A DNA stretch of 64,000 nt. Origin: UBA6080 sp964607515 (GTDB taxonomy: Bacteria > Fermentibacterota > Fermentibacteria > Fermentibacterales > JCC-6). How positions within the stretch are numbered: the stretch's first letter is position 1; the number at the start of each line of letters is the position of its first letter. The notes under the pieces were generated by a model, which made no database searches, had not been told where the DNA came from, and was given only the letters and a program-made list of their open reading frames with translations. The position numbers and the translations under genes were made by a program. The stretch is taken from positions 1-64,000 of the forward strand of contig CAZSKU010000003.1 in NCBI GenBank assembly GCA_964607515.1. Direction: 5' to 3'. This document shows, piece by piece, positions 42,256 to 51,435 of this stretch.

Positions 42256-43260
42256 CTAAGGCGTTACGAAAAACCTGAGGGAATCCCTGCGGGCTGCGGC
42301 GGTCATGGCGGCCTGGGTTCCCAGCCCCGGGGAGACCTGGCAGGCCCTCGTATACCAGAGCAGCGCGGTCTGCGGGTCGCCGGAGCCTTGAGCGATCTCC
42401 CCGAGGATCACCGCGGCCTCCACTCTCACACCTGTGAAACTGGAGTTCCAGACCTCCATCAGCAACTCCCTGGCCAGGGGACCCTGCCCCTGTTCCAGTT
42501 CCTGCCGGGCTGAACGGATCAGGAGTTCCATCCGCCGATACCTCCAGCCCGGGTCAATCTCGTCCATCCGGTCCAGCTCGGTGAGAACCGACATCTCGTC
42601 TCTCCATCGGGCGGGCACGTACTGCATCAGCCTGGCAGCGGCCCTTAGCCTGGGAGTCCGCAGATCGGTTCTCACCAGGGGAATCCTGTCCAGTTCCACC
42701 AGATGCCGTTCCGCGTGGACCGCCAGCAGGCTGTCCCCGCGGGGGGTTCCGGAAAGGCTGTCGGGAACCCCGGCCACCGCCGGAAGGTGTCCCGCCGCGA
42801 AGGCCCCCCGGACGAGCCACTCCTCCTCGAAAACCTCCGCCAGTTCAGGGGAGCACTCCACGGCCTGTCCGAAGGCCGTGTACGCCTGAAGAGAGTCGGC
42901 GTCCCTGGCCATCTCCCACCCGAGTCTGCGCCAGAGTTCACCGATCCTTCGGGGCTCTGCTTCCCCGGGGGATCCGGTGAGTACCTGCAGCGCCTCCAGA
43001 GCCTTCTGCCTGGCGGTCCTGTTCCTCTCCACCTGGGATGCCAGAACCGCGGCCTCCGCCAGTTCCAGCTGAAGGGCGGGATCGTATTCCTCCTGCAGGA
43101 GGGCGGCTTCCTGATAGAAGAGCAACGCCTGGGAATACTGTCCCGAGGCCATGAACGCCCTGGCCTGTTCCAGAAGCCCCGCCTGCTCCCGGGAGGCCCC
43201 CGTGTCGCAACCCGGCAGGGTGAGAATCAGGCAGAGAAGAAAAGGCAGGGCGTTGCGCAT
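42256..43260 (-). CDS. TPR-like lipoprotein of unknown function
   Basis: A 334-residue exported protein with lipobox LPGC and helical TPR-type repeats (ARAFMASGQYSQALLFYQEAALLQEEYDPAL, ALLWYTRACQVSP). It overlaps the stop of the preceding gene (TGATG) and lies directly before bamD, so a role in envelope assembly is likely but unproven. I recognise no catalytic motif. Confidence 0.72.
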   Translation of the reverse strand: MRNALPFLLCLILTLPGCDTGASREQAGLLEQARAFMASGQYSQALLFYQEAALLQEEYDPALQLELAEAAVLASQVERNRTARQKALEALQVLTGSPGEAEPRRIGELWRRLGWEMARDADSLQAYTAFGQAVECSPELAEVFEEEWLVRGAFAAGHLPAVAGVPDSLSGTPRGDSLLAVHAERHLVELDRIPLVRTDLRTPRLRAAARLMQYVPARWRDEMSVLTELDRMDEIDPGWRYRRMELLIRSARQELEQGQGPLARELLMEVWNSSFTGVRVEAAVILGEIAQGSGDPQTALLWYTRACQVSPGLGTQAAMTAAARRDSLRFFVTP

Positions 43261-43844
43261 CAGTCCGCCCTGCTGGAATAGAAGAGGTAGATCAGGGCCG
43301 CCACCACCCCGGTGACCACAACCGGTTCCAGGACCTTGTTCCCGGTGGCCTCGGGTATCTCGTCGTTAACCCAGCGCTCCGTCCGGTGTTCAAAATCCTG
43401 GGCGTCGTCCGGGGAAACCGTGTCCTGCACCAGCCCCTCGGTTCTCCAGGTGTCCACCACCGTGCCGCTCTCGTCGGTGAGGGTGAAGGAGAGGCGGCAG
43501 ACCGCGGACCTTCCCATCCGTCTGCCTCCCAGCAGCCATGATCTTTCCACGGCCCCGTAGAGGACCCCCAGCTCCATGGGCCGCACCATCAGCTGGCAAC
43601 CCAGGCGTTCGGTTCTCTCGGCTTCCACCCTGACACCCCGTCCCGCCAGAAGGTCGGTGACGGACTGGCGGATGAGCCATCCGCCCTCGTGCTCTCCCTC
43701 CACGAGGATGAAAAGGCTTTCCACGCCCTCGAGGGCCACGGCGTCGGCCACCGGAACCACCGCCTGGTAGACGGCTTCCTCGAGCATCTCGAGGTTTCCC
43801 TGAACACCGGTCAGGATCGAGAGCACCAGCGCGAATGGTATCAT
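43260..43844 (-). CDS. Exported or membrane protein of unknown function
   Basis: A 194-residue protein with an N-terminal hydrophobic leader (MIPFALVLSILTGVQG) and a C-terminal membrane helix (VLEPVVVTGVVAALIYLFYSS). The middle has alternating strands (LFILVEGEHEGGWLIRQSVTDLL, CRLSFTLTDESGTVV). It looks like a periplasmic domain anchored at its C-terminus. GGAAGGG lies 7 nt before the ATG. No family assigned; it heads a block with two TPR-type lipoproteins. Confidence 0.65.
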   Translation of the reverse strand: MIPFALVLSILTGVQGNLEMLEEAVYQAVVPVADAVALEGVESLFILVEGEHEGGWLIRQSVTDLLAGRGVRVEAERTERLGCQLMVRPMELGVLYGAVERSWLLGGRRMGRSAVCRLSFTLTDESGTVVDTWRTEGLVQDTVSPDDAQDFEHRTERWVNDEIPEATGNKVLEPVVVTGVVAALIYLFYSSRAD

Positions 43845-43897
43845 TTGGTCACCCTTCCTTCAAAGTGGAATTCCGCTGTTTCCCGGCAAATATAGGT

Positions 43898-45142
43898 TCA
43901 TGGAAGGGGTTCGACTACCATGAACCCGTCTCCCCCCTCCACCAGACTGCAATTGTAGACCCTTCCCGGTTCCACCGGCCGGGTGAACTCCGCCGGGGGG
44001 TCAGATTCCGGGGAATCGTAACAGGAATGCCCCTCCCACGGTGAATCCGCCAGCACCGGAACGGCGGCTCCGGAAAGCCTCTCCGCCCATGACTGGTACA
44101 GGCACTCCCCCAGGGACGACAGCGCCGCGAGCCGTCGGGAAGCCTCGGGGCCCGCTACGGCGTCCCCCTCTGCGGCCGCTCGAAGGTACTCCCTGGTGCC
44201 CTCCTCGGGCCACCAGGGGAAAGCGGCGATGTGCCGAAGCGACCGCCAGCGGCCGAGAAACGACTCCAGGGCGGCGAAGTCCCCGGTGGTCTCCCCCGGG
44301 TAGCCGGTTATCACGGTGAATCTGACCGCCACCTCCCGGGAAAGCCCCTCCAGGTCCTCCATTATGCGGGTGATCCGGTCGGGGCCGTAACCCCTTCCCA
44401 TCCTTTCCAGCACCCGCCCGGAGACGTGCTGAATGGGAAGGTCCACGTAGGGGGCAAGGTTGGGGCGGTTCTCCAGAAGTTTCAACAGCCCCTTCGGGAA
44501 GTGGGCGGGATGAAGATAGTAGAGCCTGAACCAGACCTCCGGGTGGGCAAGAATCACCCTGTCAAGCATTCCCGTCAGGTCCGGGTGCGCCCCGGAATCC
44601 TGGGCCACCAGCCCGATCTCCCGGGCGCCCTGCCGGACCACGTGGTCCACTGACTTCTCAACCTCCCGGGAGTCCGTCGGGCGGAACGGTCCCCGGATCA
44701 TGGGGATGGTGCAGTAGCTGCAGTTGTTGCCGCACCCGTCGGCGATCTTCACGAACCGCGACACCCCCCGTCCCTCCTGAAGGGGCGCAGCCGGGGATGC
44801 TCCCAGCCACAGTGCCAGCCGGTGGACTTCCCCCGGTTTCATCACCAGGTCTATGTCCTCCAGACCACCGCTGCCGTCGTCGGAGAACCGGCCCGGCAGA
44901 CAGCCCGCCAGGACCACCTTTCTCCCCTTCCCCGAAGCCTTCCATGCCAGCACGTCCCCGAGCCTCTCCAGGCTCTCCTCCACCGCGGGGGCGATGAAGG
45001 CGCAGGTGTTCAGGATTATCAGGTCCGCCCGGTCGGGATCGTTCCGGAACCGGAGTCCCGCGCTCCTGCACACCGCCCCGAGCACCTCGGAATCCACCAG
45101 ATTCTTGGGACAGCCCAGGGTAATCACGTGGAAGCTGTTCAA
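43898..45142 (-). CDS. rimO: Ribosomal protein S12 methylthiotransferase RimO
   Basis: A 414-residue radical SAM methylthiotransferase. The N-terminal UPF0004 domain begins with VITLGCPKNLVDSEVL, the RimO signature, with Cys ligands also in LNTCAFI and LAGCLPG. The radical SAM motif is CGNNCSYCTIPMIRGPF. A TRAM-type domain is at the C-terminus. It adds methylthio to an Asp of S12. The start is a TTG immediately after the lolA stop. Confidence 0.93.
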   Translation of the reverse strand: MNSFHVITLGCPKNLVDSEVLGAVCRSAGLRFRNDPDRADLIILNTCAFIAPAVEESLERLGDVLAWKASGKGRKVVLAGCLPGRFSDDGSGGLEDIDLVMKPGEVHRLALWLGASPAAPLQEGRGVSRFVKIADGCGNNCSYCTIPMIRGPFRPTDSREVEKSVDHVVRQGAREIGLVAQDSGAHPDLTGMLDRVILAHPEVWFRLYYLHPAHFPKGLLKLLENRPNLAPYVDLPIQHVSGRVLERMGRGYGPDRITRIMEDLEGLSREVAVRFTVITGYPGETTGDFAALESFLGRWRSLRHIAAFPWWPEEGTREYLRAAAEGDAVAGPEASRRLAALSSLGECLYQSWAERLSGAAVPVLADSPWEGHSCYDSPESDPPAEFTRPVEPGRVYNCSLVEGGDGFMVVEPLP

Positions 45143-45718
45143 TCACTCGTCCCCGGATACCACGGCGTATCCTTCCGGAACCGGCATGTCGAAGAGTCCT
45201 CCGGGAACCCGCATCCCGGTCTCCAGCCCGCTCAGGGCCCATTCGGTGGCGTTCCCGTTGACATCGGAGGTGGAGAAGAGAACCGGCAGGGAATCCGCGG
45301 CCGAGTAACGTACCCGGAGCATCGAGATGCCTCCGCCCAGGTCCCCCTGGACCGTCACCGTCACAAGACCGTCCAGGGTCTCCCCCCGGATGTCCATGCC
45401 CTCGTCCCCGGCACGGTGCAGGAGATGGAGAAAGCCTTCGGGACTGGAGTCCCCGTAGACCATGACTTCCCCGTAAAGGGGCTCCACCGTGTAGACCGCA
45501 GTGCCGTCGCAACCGGTTATCCTGCCAGGGGGGTCGGTGAAGTCCAGTCTGAACAGGTTGGGGTGCGCCAGGGACATGACGCCCCGGCTGACCTCGGTTT
45601 CCAGGGTTAGGGCCCAGGTGTCGGTCTGCACGAAATTCCCGGTGAGGAACACCGAGTCTTCCAGTTTGGCCGTCAGCGGGTCCAGAAGACCCGCGGCTAG
45701 TATCAGCAGAAACATCAA
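45143..45718 (-). CDS. lolA: LolA-like periplasmic lipoprotein carrier
   Basis: A 191-residue exported protein with the LolA fold pattern: a leader MMFLLILAAGLLDPLT, FLTGNFVQTDTWALTL, SRGVMSLAHPNLFRLDFTDP, ITGCDGTAVYTVEP. LolA ferries lipoproteins from the inner membrane to LolB or the outer membrane; the many lipoproteins in the window are its likely cargo. rimO follows directly. Confidence 0.87.
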   Translation of the reverse strand: MMFLLILAAGLLDPLTAKLEDSVFLTGNFVQTDTWALTLETEVSRGVMSLAHPNLFRLDFTDPPGRITGCDGTAVYTVEPLYGEVMVYGDSSPEGFLHLLHRAGDEGMDIRGETLDGLVTVTVQGDLGGGISMLRVRYSAADSLPVLFSTSDVNGNATEWALSGLETGMRVPGGLFDMPVPEGYAVVSGDE

Positions 45719-45730
45719 TGGCTTCCTCCG

Positions 45731-46357
45731 TCAGGGAAACGATTGTCCCAGCATTGCGTCGGTTCCCACCACCACCATGACCCCTCCACCCTGGGGCGCC
45801 ACAGCGTCTATAAGGCTCCCGCCTCCCTGATGTTCCACCGACTCGGGTCTTGAGAGCCACCGGCTCAGGGAATCCGACAACGCCTCCGCTTCGGCCTCCA
45901 TTCCCTGGCGGTGGAGCACCACGGTCACCTCAGGCGCTTCAGGGTCCATCACCGTCTCCACGGAGCAGCCCATCCCGGTGAGCCGTCCGGAGATCCATTC
46001 CATGACCTCCCCGCCGGCGGACTGGCCCACCACCACCACCGAGAGCCCCCGGAGGATGCTGTCCGACCCGGAATCTGCAATCCCGCCGGTCTCCTCCCCC
46101 AGTTCGGCTTCGATTCTGCGCACCGCCAGCCGGGCGTCCTCCGCCAGGGACGAGCCAGGGTGCCTGTATACAACCCCGTTGAACTCCTCCCTGGACGCCG
46201 ACAGGCTTCCCCTCCAGTAGAGCTGGCTTGCCCTGGCGAACTGGACCAGAGCCGACTCCCCCTCGGCCAGCCCGTTCCCGTCCAGATTCTCCCCCCCGCC
46301 GCCGCAGGAGGCGAAAAAAAGCGCCGGCAGAAGAACCGCAGCCTCTAGCAGCTTCAT
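45731..46357 (-). CDS. Lipoprotein with TPR-like and LytR_C-like regions
   Basis: A 208-residue lipoprotein: MKLLEAAVLLPALFFASC, a short helical repeat (ASQLYWRGSLSASREEFNGVVYRHPGSSLAEDARLAVRRI), then a C-terminal alpha/beta part (LSVVVVGQSAGGEVMEWISGRLTGMGCSVETV) resembling LytR_C/CpsA-type domains. The ATG overlaps the ftsK stop (TGATG). The LytR_C assignment is tentative. Envelope or cell-wall function is likely. Confidence 0.68.
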   Translation of the reverse strand: MKLLEAAVLLPALFFASCGGGGENLDGNGLAEGESALVQFARASQLYWRGSLSASREEFNGVVYRHPGSSLAEDARLAVRRIEAELGEETGGIADSGSDSILRGLSVVVVGQSAGGEVMEWISGRLTGMGCSVETVMDPEAPEVTVVLHRQGMEAEAEALSDSLSRWLSRPESVEHQGGGSLIDAVAPQGGGVMVVVGTDAMLGQSFP

Positions 46358-48570
46358 CACATCTCCATTTCGTCGTCGGGAGGCAGCACCCCGGATTCCG
46401 GCTTCTGCAACACCTCCCGGGCCTTGCTTCCGCAATAGGGTCCCACCACGCCCACCTGCTCCAGCATCTCCAGGAGTCTGGCGGCCCTGGTGTAACCCAC
46501 CTTCAGCCTGCGCTGCAGCAACGAGGCGGACCCCCTCTGGTACATCACCACCACCCTGCGGGCCTCGTCCAGCAGAGGATCGTCGAGGCTTATGTCGCCG
46601 AGGGCGTCCGGCCCCTCCTGCTCGTCGTCGGAAGGTTCGTAGTCGTAGGGCATGTGGGGCTGTCCCTTCCAGAAGGTCACCAGCTCCTTGATCTCCCGGG
46701 AGGATACGAAGGAGCCGTGAACCCTCACGGGGTCCGGCGCCCCGGCGGGCATGAAGAGCATGTCCCCCTGGCCCAGGAGCTTCTCGGCGCCGTTCATATC
46801 CAGGATGGTTCTTGAGTCGGTCTTGGATTTGACGTTGAAGGCTATCCGGGAGGGGAAGTTTGCCTTGATCATGCCTGTTATGACGTCCACCGAGGGCCGC
46901 TGGGTGGCCACCACCAGGTGTATGCCCACCGCCCGGGCCTTCTGGGCCAGCCGGGCTATGGGCTGTTCGATGTCGTTCCCCAGAACCATCCTGAGATCGG
47001 CCAGCTCGTCGATCACCGTCACTATGGATGGCATGGTATCGGGGGTTTCCGGTGAATCGGAATCGGCTCTGCCTGATTTTTCCGCCTGGGCGGCGCTCCG
47101 GATGTTGCCGTTGTACTCGTCTATGGAACGGACTCCCTGCCGGGTGAGAAGGGCGTACCTGTCCTCCATCTCCCTGACCAGCCTGTCCAGCAGGGCCCTG
47201 GCCCGCTGGGGGTTGAGCACCACCGGAGACCAGAGGTGCGGAATCCCCTCGTAAATGGAAAGCTCCAGCATCTTGGGGTCTATCAGGGCCATCCTCACCT
47301 GGTTCGGGGTTCTCGTCATGAGGATGGAGGTGAGAATCGAGTGGATGCAAATGCTCTTGCCGCTTCCGGTGGCTCCGGCGATAAGCAGGTGGGGCATGTC
47401 GGCGATGTCCACCACCAATGGTCTTCCCTCGGCGTTCTTGCCCAGGGCAACTGGAATCCTCTCGTTCTCCACGGAAGTGAGAACCTCCCGGAGGTAGACC
47501 ATCTCGGGATTCTTGTTGGGCACCTCGATGCCCACGGTACCCTTGCCGGGTATGGGCGCCAGTATCCTTATCCTCTTGGCTGCCAGGGCCAGGGCGAGGT
47601 CGTCGGCCATGTTCACGATCCGGTTCACCTTCACCCCGAGCCCGGGAGTGAGTTCGTACCGGGTGAGAACCGGTCCCGCGCAGACGGTGTTCTCCAGGCG
47701 GCACTCGATACCGAAATCGGCCAGCTTCTCCACCAGCACCGCGCCCCGCTCCTGGATCTCCCTGGCGGACTGCCTGGTGCGTTCCCCAGGCGCGGGCATC
47801 TTCAGGCACCTGACGTCCGGAAGGGTGTAGGCGGATTCGTCTCTTTCACCGGTGTCCGCCGGAATCCGAAGCCTTGGCTTGGAGACCGTTCCGGAGGGCG
47901 ACCCGGTGCTCCGCTGCTCCACCGCGGGAACCGGCGAGTCGTGGAACACCACCTTCACAGGGGACGGTTCCGGGAGCGTTTCCACCGGCGCGCCCCGGAC
48001 CCACGGGCTGGAAGAAGGCTCCGGGGGCAGCCCGGCCACGACCTGGGGCACCGCTCTTGGCTTGGGCCTGCGGGATCCGAACCTGCGGAACAGCCCCTCC
48101 AGACTGCCGCCGATGTCCCACCCGGTGAGGGTCGTGAGGGACGCGGTGAAAAGGAGGAACATGGCCAGCCACGTGAGCACCCCTCCGATCAACTCCTCCA
48201 GGATGGCCACCAGCCTCATGGCCAGCCGGCCGCCAGGAAACAGCGCCGACTCCGGAAGTACTCTGGCCAGGATCACCGTGGCGGCGGCCGCCAGGAAGAA
48301 CGCCGTGAGGAAGATTCCGAACAGGGTCTTCAGCCAGGGCCGGGCAAAGCCGAAACCCATGGAAAGACACCCGGCCAGGAGAACCCCTGCGGGAATGAAA
48401 AAGGCCAGCAGACCCGCGGCTTCCCTGAGCAGCAGTCCGGTCTGGGCCAGTATATCGGACCTTTCCGGTGGAAGAATCAGGGCCGAGACCAGGGCCGCGA
48501 ACAGGAAGAGGGACAGAAAGAACAGGACGGCCCTGACGGGGCGGGGTCTGCGGGGAGCTTTCCTTTTCAT
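46357..48570 (-). CDS. ftsK: DNA translocase FtsK/SpoIIIE
   Basis: A 737-residue chromosome-segregation motor. About four N-terminal membrane helices, a short linker, and the FtsK motor with GATGSGKSICIHSIL (Walker A) and VTVIDELADLRMV (Walker B). The C-terminal winged-helix gamma domain (RRVVVMYQRGSASLLQRRLKVGYTRAARLLEML) would read KOPS-like sequences. It is preceded in overlap by an HU-like/glycogen-binding fusion gene. Confidence 0.96.
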   Translation of the reverse strand: MKRKAPRRPRPVRAVLFFLSLFLFAALVSALILPPERSDILAQTGLLLREAAGLLAFFIPAGVLLAGCLSMGFGFARPWLKTLFGIFLTAFFLAAAATVILARVLPESALFPGGRLAMRLVAILEELIGGVLTWLAMFLLFTASLTTLTGWDIGGSLEGLFRRFGSRRPKPRAVPQVVAGLPPEPSSSPWVRGAPVETLPEPSPVKVVFHDSPVPAVEQRSTGSPSGTVSKPRLRIPADTGERDESAYTLPDVRCLKMPAPGERTRQSAREIQERGAVLVEKLADFGIECRLENTVCAGPVLTRYELTPGLGVKVNRIVNMADDLALALAAKRIRILAPIPGKGTVGIEVPNKNPEMVYLREVLTSVENERIPVALGKNAEGRPLVVDIADMPHLLIAGATGSGKSICIHSILTSILMTRTPNQVRMALIDPKMLELSIYEGIPHLWSPVVLNPQRARALLDRLVREMEDRYALLTRQGVRSIDEYNGNIRSAAQAEKSGRADSDSPETPDTMPSIVTVIDELADLRMVLGNDIEQPIARLAQKARAVGIHLVVATQRPSVDVITGMIKANFPSRIAFNVKSKTDSRTILDMNGAEKLLGQGDMLFMPAGAPDPVRVHGSFVSSREIKELVTFWKGQPHMPYDYEPSDDEQEGPDALGDISLDDPLLDEARRVVVMYQRGSASLLQRRLKVGYTRAARLLEMLEQVGVVGPYCGSKAREVLQKPESGVLPPDDEMEM

Positions 48571-49100
48571 ACCCGCCTCGCCGAGGTTCCGCCGGAAACC
48601 CTCGGCGGATAGAGAGTATCGGGCCTCAGAACGCCGTCAACGTTGTAGGAGTAACTGATGGTCCGCCCGGCGTGCAGGGAAATCTCCGCGACCCAGCTTC
48701 CGTCAGGCAGCTTCTGCATGGGATTCGCTGCCGGGTCCCAGCCGTTCCAGTCGCCCACCACGGAAACCGCCGCGGCTCCGGGGCAGCCCAGGCAGAGGAA
48801 TTCCACCCTTACCCTCTCTGAAAGGCCCAGGTGCACGGCTTCCTTGAGACCATCGTAGGGCTTGAAGACCGGCTTCACCCGGGGAGGAATCTCCATGACG
48901 CCCCCCCTGCCGGGGTCCCTGGCCCTCCTCTGCTTTCCCTTTCGCGCGAAAAAACAGCCGAAACCCCTGAGAAAAACGCTCTCCCCGGAACTGAGGGTCT
49001 CGGTGATGATGTCCAGCAGCACCACCGTCAGGGACTGGACCTCGCGTACCGTGAGCCCGGTCCTTCTGGCGGCCTCCCTGGCGAGCTCCTCCCTGGTCAA
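48567..49100 (-). CDS. HU/IHF-type DNA-binding domain fused to a CBM48/AMPK glycogen-binding-like domain
   Basis: A 177-residue two-domain protein. Residues 1-88 are HU/IHF-like: TREELAREAARRTGLTVREVQSLTV, GESVFLRGFGCFFARKGK, then the DNA-arm region and RVKPVFKPYDGLKEAV. Residues 95-170 match an AMPK1_CBM/CBM48 (early-set) domain: VRVEFLCLGCPGAAAVSVVGDWNGWDP, LPDGSWVAEISLHAGRTISYSYNVDG. The TTG start follows GGGAGG. It overlaps ftsK by ATGA. The fusion suggests chromosome binding linked to a carbohydrate or to a protein-protein contact; no such function is known to me. Confidence 0.82.
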   Translation of the reverse strand: MTREELAREAARRTGLTVREVQSLTVVLLDIITETLSSGESVFLRGFGCFFARKGKQRRARDPGRGGVMEIPPRVKPVFKPYDGLKEAVHLGLSERVRVEFLCLGCPGAAAVSVVGDWNGWDPAANPMQKLPDGSWVAEISLHAGRTISYSYNVDGVLRPDTLYPPRVSGGTSARRV

Positions 49101-49128
49101 GGCGCACCTCCCCTGGCAAATGGGTATC

Positions 49129-49157
49129 TTCTCATGTCATGATGGATTGAATATAGT
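49129..49157 (+). promoter_or_regulatory. Possible aroK promoter
   Basis: TTCTCA, 17 bp, TATAGT in the divergent intergenic region between the HU-fusion gene and aroK. Moderate match; start of transcription would be near 49164. Confidence 0.35.
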
Positions 49158-49165
49158 CATAATCC

Positions 49166-49183
49166 GCCCGGGAAGCCCCGGGC
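49166..49183. other. Hairpin in the aroK leader
   Basis: GCCCGGG, AAGC, CCCGGGC: a 7-bp perfect GC stem immediately downstream of the possible promoter and 11 nt before the ribosome-binding site. It could stabilise or modulate the mRNA 5' end. Confidence 0.35.
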
Positions 49184-49204
49184 CTCTGCCGTCAGGAGGT
49201 GCGT

Positions 49205-49714
49205 GTGCAGTCCCTTTGGGTGATCGCGGGGCCCCCGTTCTCCGGGAAGACCACGATAGGCTCGCTTCTGGGGGAAATTCTCGGCTGCCCGTTCGTGGAC
49301 CTGGACCAGATGGTGGCCTCTCGGGCGGGGGCTTCCGTGGAGGAGGTCTTCAGGCTTCAGGGCCCGGAGGCGTTCCGAAGCATGGAAACACTGTGCCTTC
49401 TTGAAATCCTCGAGATGACCGGACCCGCGGTGGCCGCTCTGGGAGGCGGGACGCTGCTTTCCCCGGAAAACCTGCATGCCGTCATGAAGAGGGCCGTTAT
49501 CTTCACCCTGGTCCCGGGAGAGGCGGAACTGGAAACCAGGATCGCCCCGGGCCGCCCACTCTCCCGGGACCGAAGGGAGTTGAGGGATCTCCTCGAAAAC
49601 AGGCGGGAGCACTACCTGTCCCTGCCGAACCGGGTGGACATCCGCGGGCTTTCCCCTGCCGAAGCCGCCCGGCTCATCGCCGCCAGGATCGGTCCTACTC
49701 GGATGACTCGGTGA
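49205..49714 (+). CDS. aroK: Shikimate kinase
   Basis: A 169-residue P-loop kinase of the shikimate pathway. Walker A lies in IAGPPFSGKTT, the shikimate-binding DxD region reads FVDLDQM, the GGG motif is ALGGGTLL, and the lid Arg is in GRPLSRDRREL. Start: the GTG at 49205, with AGGAGG 5 nt upstream; the earlier GTG at 49199 overlaps that site. It runs into hydE tail to tail with a 20-nt overlap. Confidence 0.9.
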   Translation: MQSLWVIAGPPFSGKTTIGSLLGEILGCPFVDLDQMVASRAGASVEEVFRLQGPEAFRSMETLCLLEILEMTGPAVAALGGGTLLSPENLHAVMKRAVIFTLVPGEAELETRIAPGRPLSRDRRELRDLLENRREHYLSLPNRVDIRGLSPAEAARLIAARIGPTRMTR

Positions 49715-50684
49715 GTCCCGCCCGGGCGATGGTTTCCCGGGCGTGGGCCAGCCCCACGTAAAAACGGTCGGTGTAGAGGGTGTATTCATCCCGAAGCCCG
49801 GGCGGGGTCATGTTCACCGTGATCACGTTGGCCCCGGCGTGGAAACACCGGAGCTGTCCGTCGGGAAGCAGTTTCTGGAAGGTGCTCGTGGCGGGAATCA
49901 GTGTGTTCCCCAGGTAGAGCCTCATGGCGGCCACGAATCTCAGCCCCAGTTCCGGGTCTCCGGAAGGCTGGTGTTCCAGCGGCGTGCCCGCCGCGGGCAT
50001 GAAGATGGAGACGCTGGACATCTCCACGGCCAGATCCTTCATCAGCAGAAGATCCCCCACCAGGCTTTCAAGGGTCTGGCCGGGAAGGCCGAGAAGCGTG
50101 CCGGACCCCACGCTGAACCCCCGTTCCCGGAGGGTCCTGAGCATGGCTATCCTGTCCCGGAGGGAGAAACCGGGCTTCATCCTGGAGAAGAGCTCCGGGT
50201 CCGACGTCTCGTGCTTCAGTATGAATTTGCCCGCTCCGGCCCGTCGCCATGCATCCAGTTCCTCCACCCCGTGGAATCCCACGCAGAGTATGACCTCCAT
50301 GCCCATGGCGGATATCCCGGAGATCACCCCGGTGAGCCATCCCGCCTCGTAGGTCTCGCTTTCCGCCGCCTGCAGGAAGAAGGTCCCGATTCCGTTCCTC
50401 CGGGCTGTTGCCGCGGTGTCCAATATCTCCTCTGCGCTGAGTTCGTAACCTTCAGCGCCCCTGTTTCCCAGACGCATTCCGCAGTACAGACAGCTGCACC
50501 GGCACCGGTTCGAGAACTCGATAACCGCCCTGAGGTAGGCTTTCCGACCGAAGTGAGTCTCTCTTACCCTTGCCGCTTCCCGGCAGATCACCCCGAAATC
50601 CTCTTCGCCTGCTTCCAGAAGCGCCCGCAGATCATCCGGAGCAAAACCCTTCCGGACCCTGTCCCTAACCCAGCGCTCATCCAC
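49695..50684 (-). CDS. hydE: HydE-like radical SAM maturase
   Basis: A 329-residue radical SAM enzyme closest in pattern to HydE of [FeFe]-hydrogenase maturation: YLRAVIEFSNRCRCSCLYCGMRLGN has the CX3CX2C cluster site, followed by LQAAESETY, KHETSDPELFSRMKP, GSGTLLGLPGQTLESLVGDLL and IPATSTF. PylB and BioB relatives are possible but less similar. HydF and HydG and the hydrogenase itself are not in the window. It overlaps aroE by 8 nt. Confidence 0.85.
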   Translation of the reverse strand: MDERWVRDRVRKGFAPDDLRALLEAGEEDFGVICREAARVRETHFGRKAYLRAVIEFSNRCRCSCLYCGMRLGNRGAEGYELSAEEILDTAATARRNGIGTFFLQAAESETYEAGWLTGVISGISAMGMEVILCVGFHGVEELDAWRRAGAGKFILKHETSDPELFSRMKPGFSLRDRIAMLRTLRERGFSVGSGTLLGLPGQTLESLVGDLLLMKDLAVEMSSVSIFMPAAGTPLEHQPSGDPELGLRFVAAMRLYLGNTLIPATSTFQKLLPDGQLRCFHAGANVITVNMTPPGLRDEYTLYTDRFYVGLAHARETIARAGLTESSE

Positions 50685-51435
50685 CCATCAACCTCCTGAC
50701 ATGTTCCAGAGCGGAGTGGTACGCCTCCGGGGGCAGCTCAACTCCGGTCCAGTATGAAAACGAAAGGATCGCCTGTCTTACCAGCATGCCTTCCCCGGTG
50801 ACCACCCTCACACCCCCTTCCCGCAGGCCGTTCCTCCATCTCCAGCGGGGGTTGTAGTTAAGGTCCATGAAAGTCCAGCCCCTGCCCGGCATGAGGGGAA
50901 AGGGGTCATCATCGTTCCAGCCCAGGGGGGTGGCGTTCACCAGGGTGCCCGGCGGCCCCTCCATGTCCGTCCGAGCCTGGTCCAGGGGATGCTGCGACGG
51001 GTCCCGGGGGTTCCTGCAGTAAACCGTGAAATCCCTTCCGGAAAGCGCCGCCGCGACTGCCGACGAGGCCCCTCCGGCACCCACCACCAGGAAGGGTTCC
51101 CGGAGCCGGGCCGCCTCCCGGGAAAAGGCTTCCAGATCCGTATTGTGCCCGGCCAGAATCCCGCCCGAAGCCCTGACGGCGTTCACGGCCCGGGTTCCAA
51201 GGGCTTCCGGCGACCTTTCGTCGCAAAGGTCGAAAACCCTTCTCTTGAATGGAACAGTCACGTTCATGCCCGCGTATTCTCCCCCCCTGAGGGCTTCCAG
51301 CACCGACTTCAGCCGCCGGGGACGGGTGGGGAGAAGCACGTACTCGCCTGACAGCCCGGACTCTTTCAGGAAGAGCAGGTGTATCTCCGGAGACAGGGAG
51401 TGGGCCACGGGGAAGCCCACCAGCCCGAACCTCAC
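50677..51435 (-). CDS. aroE: Shikimate dehydrogenase
   Basis: A 252-residue NADP-linked enzyme: substrate motif GFPVAHSLSPEIHLLFL, catalytic Lys in MNVTVPFKRRVFD, GHNTDLEAF, and the nucleotide loop VVGAGGASSAVAAAL. The GTG start overlaps the preceding stop (GTGA), with GGAGG 5 nt upstream. It acts one step before shikimate kinase, which lies just across the convergent hydE gene. Confidence 0.93.
   Translation of the reverse strand: MRFGLVGFPVAHSLSPEIHLLFLKESGLSGEYVLLPTRPRRLKSVLEALRGGEYAGMNVTVPFKRRVFDLCDERSPEALGTRAVNAVRASGGILAGHNTDLEAFSREAARLREPFLVVGAGGASSAVAAALSGRDFTVYCRNPRDPSQHPLDQARTDMEGPPGTLVNATPLGWNDDDPFPLMPGRGWTFMDLNYNPRWRWRNGLREGGVRVVTGEGMLVRQAILSFSYWTGVELPPEAYHSALEHVRRLMGG

Noticed and set aside
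46358..47809. N-terminal extension of the TPR/LytR_C-like lipoprotein into ftsK
   Set aside because: The extension is low-complexity out-of-frame ftsK sequence. The lipoprotein signal at 46357 with TGATG coupling marks the real start.
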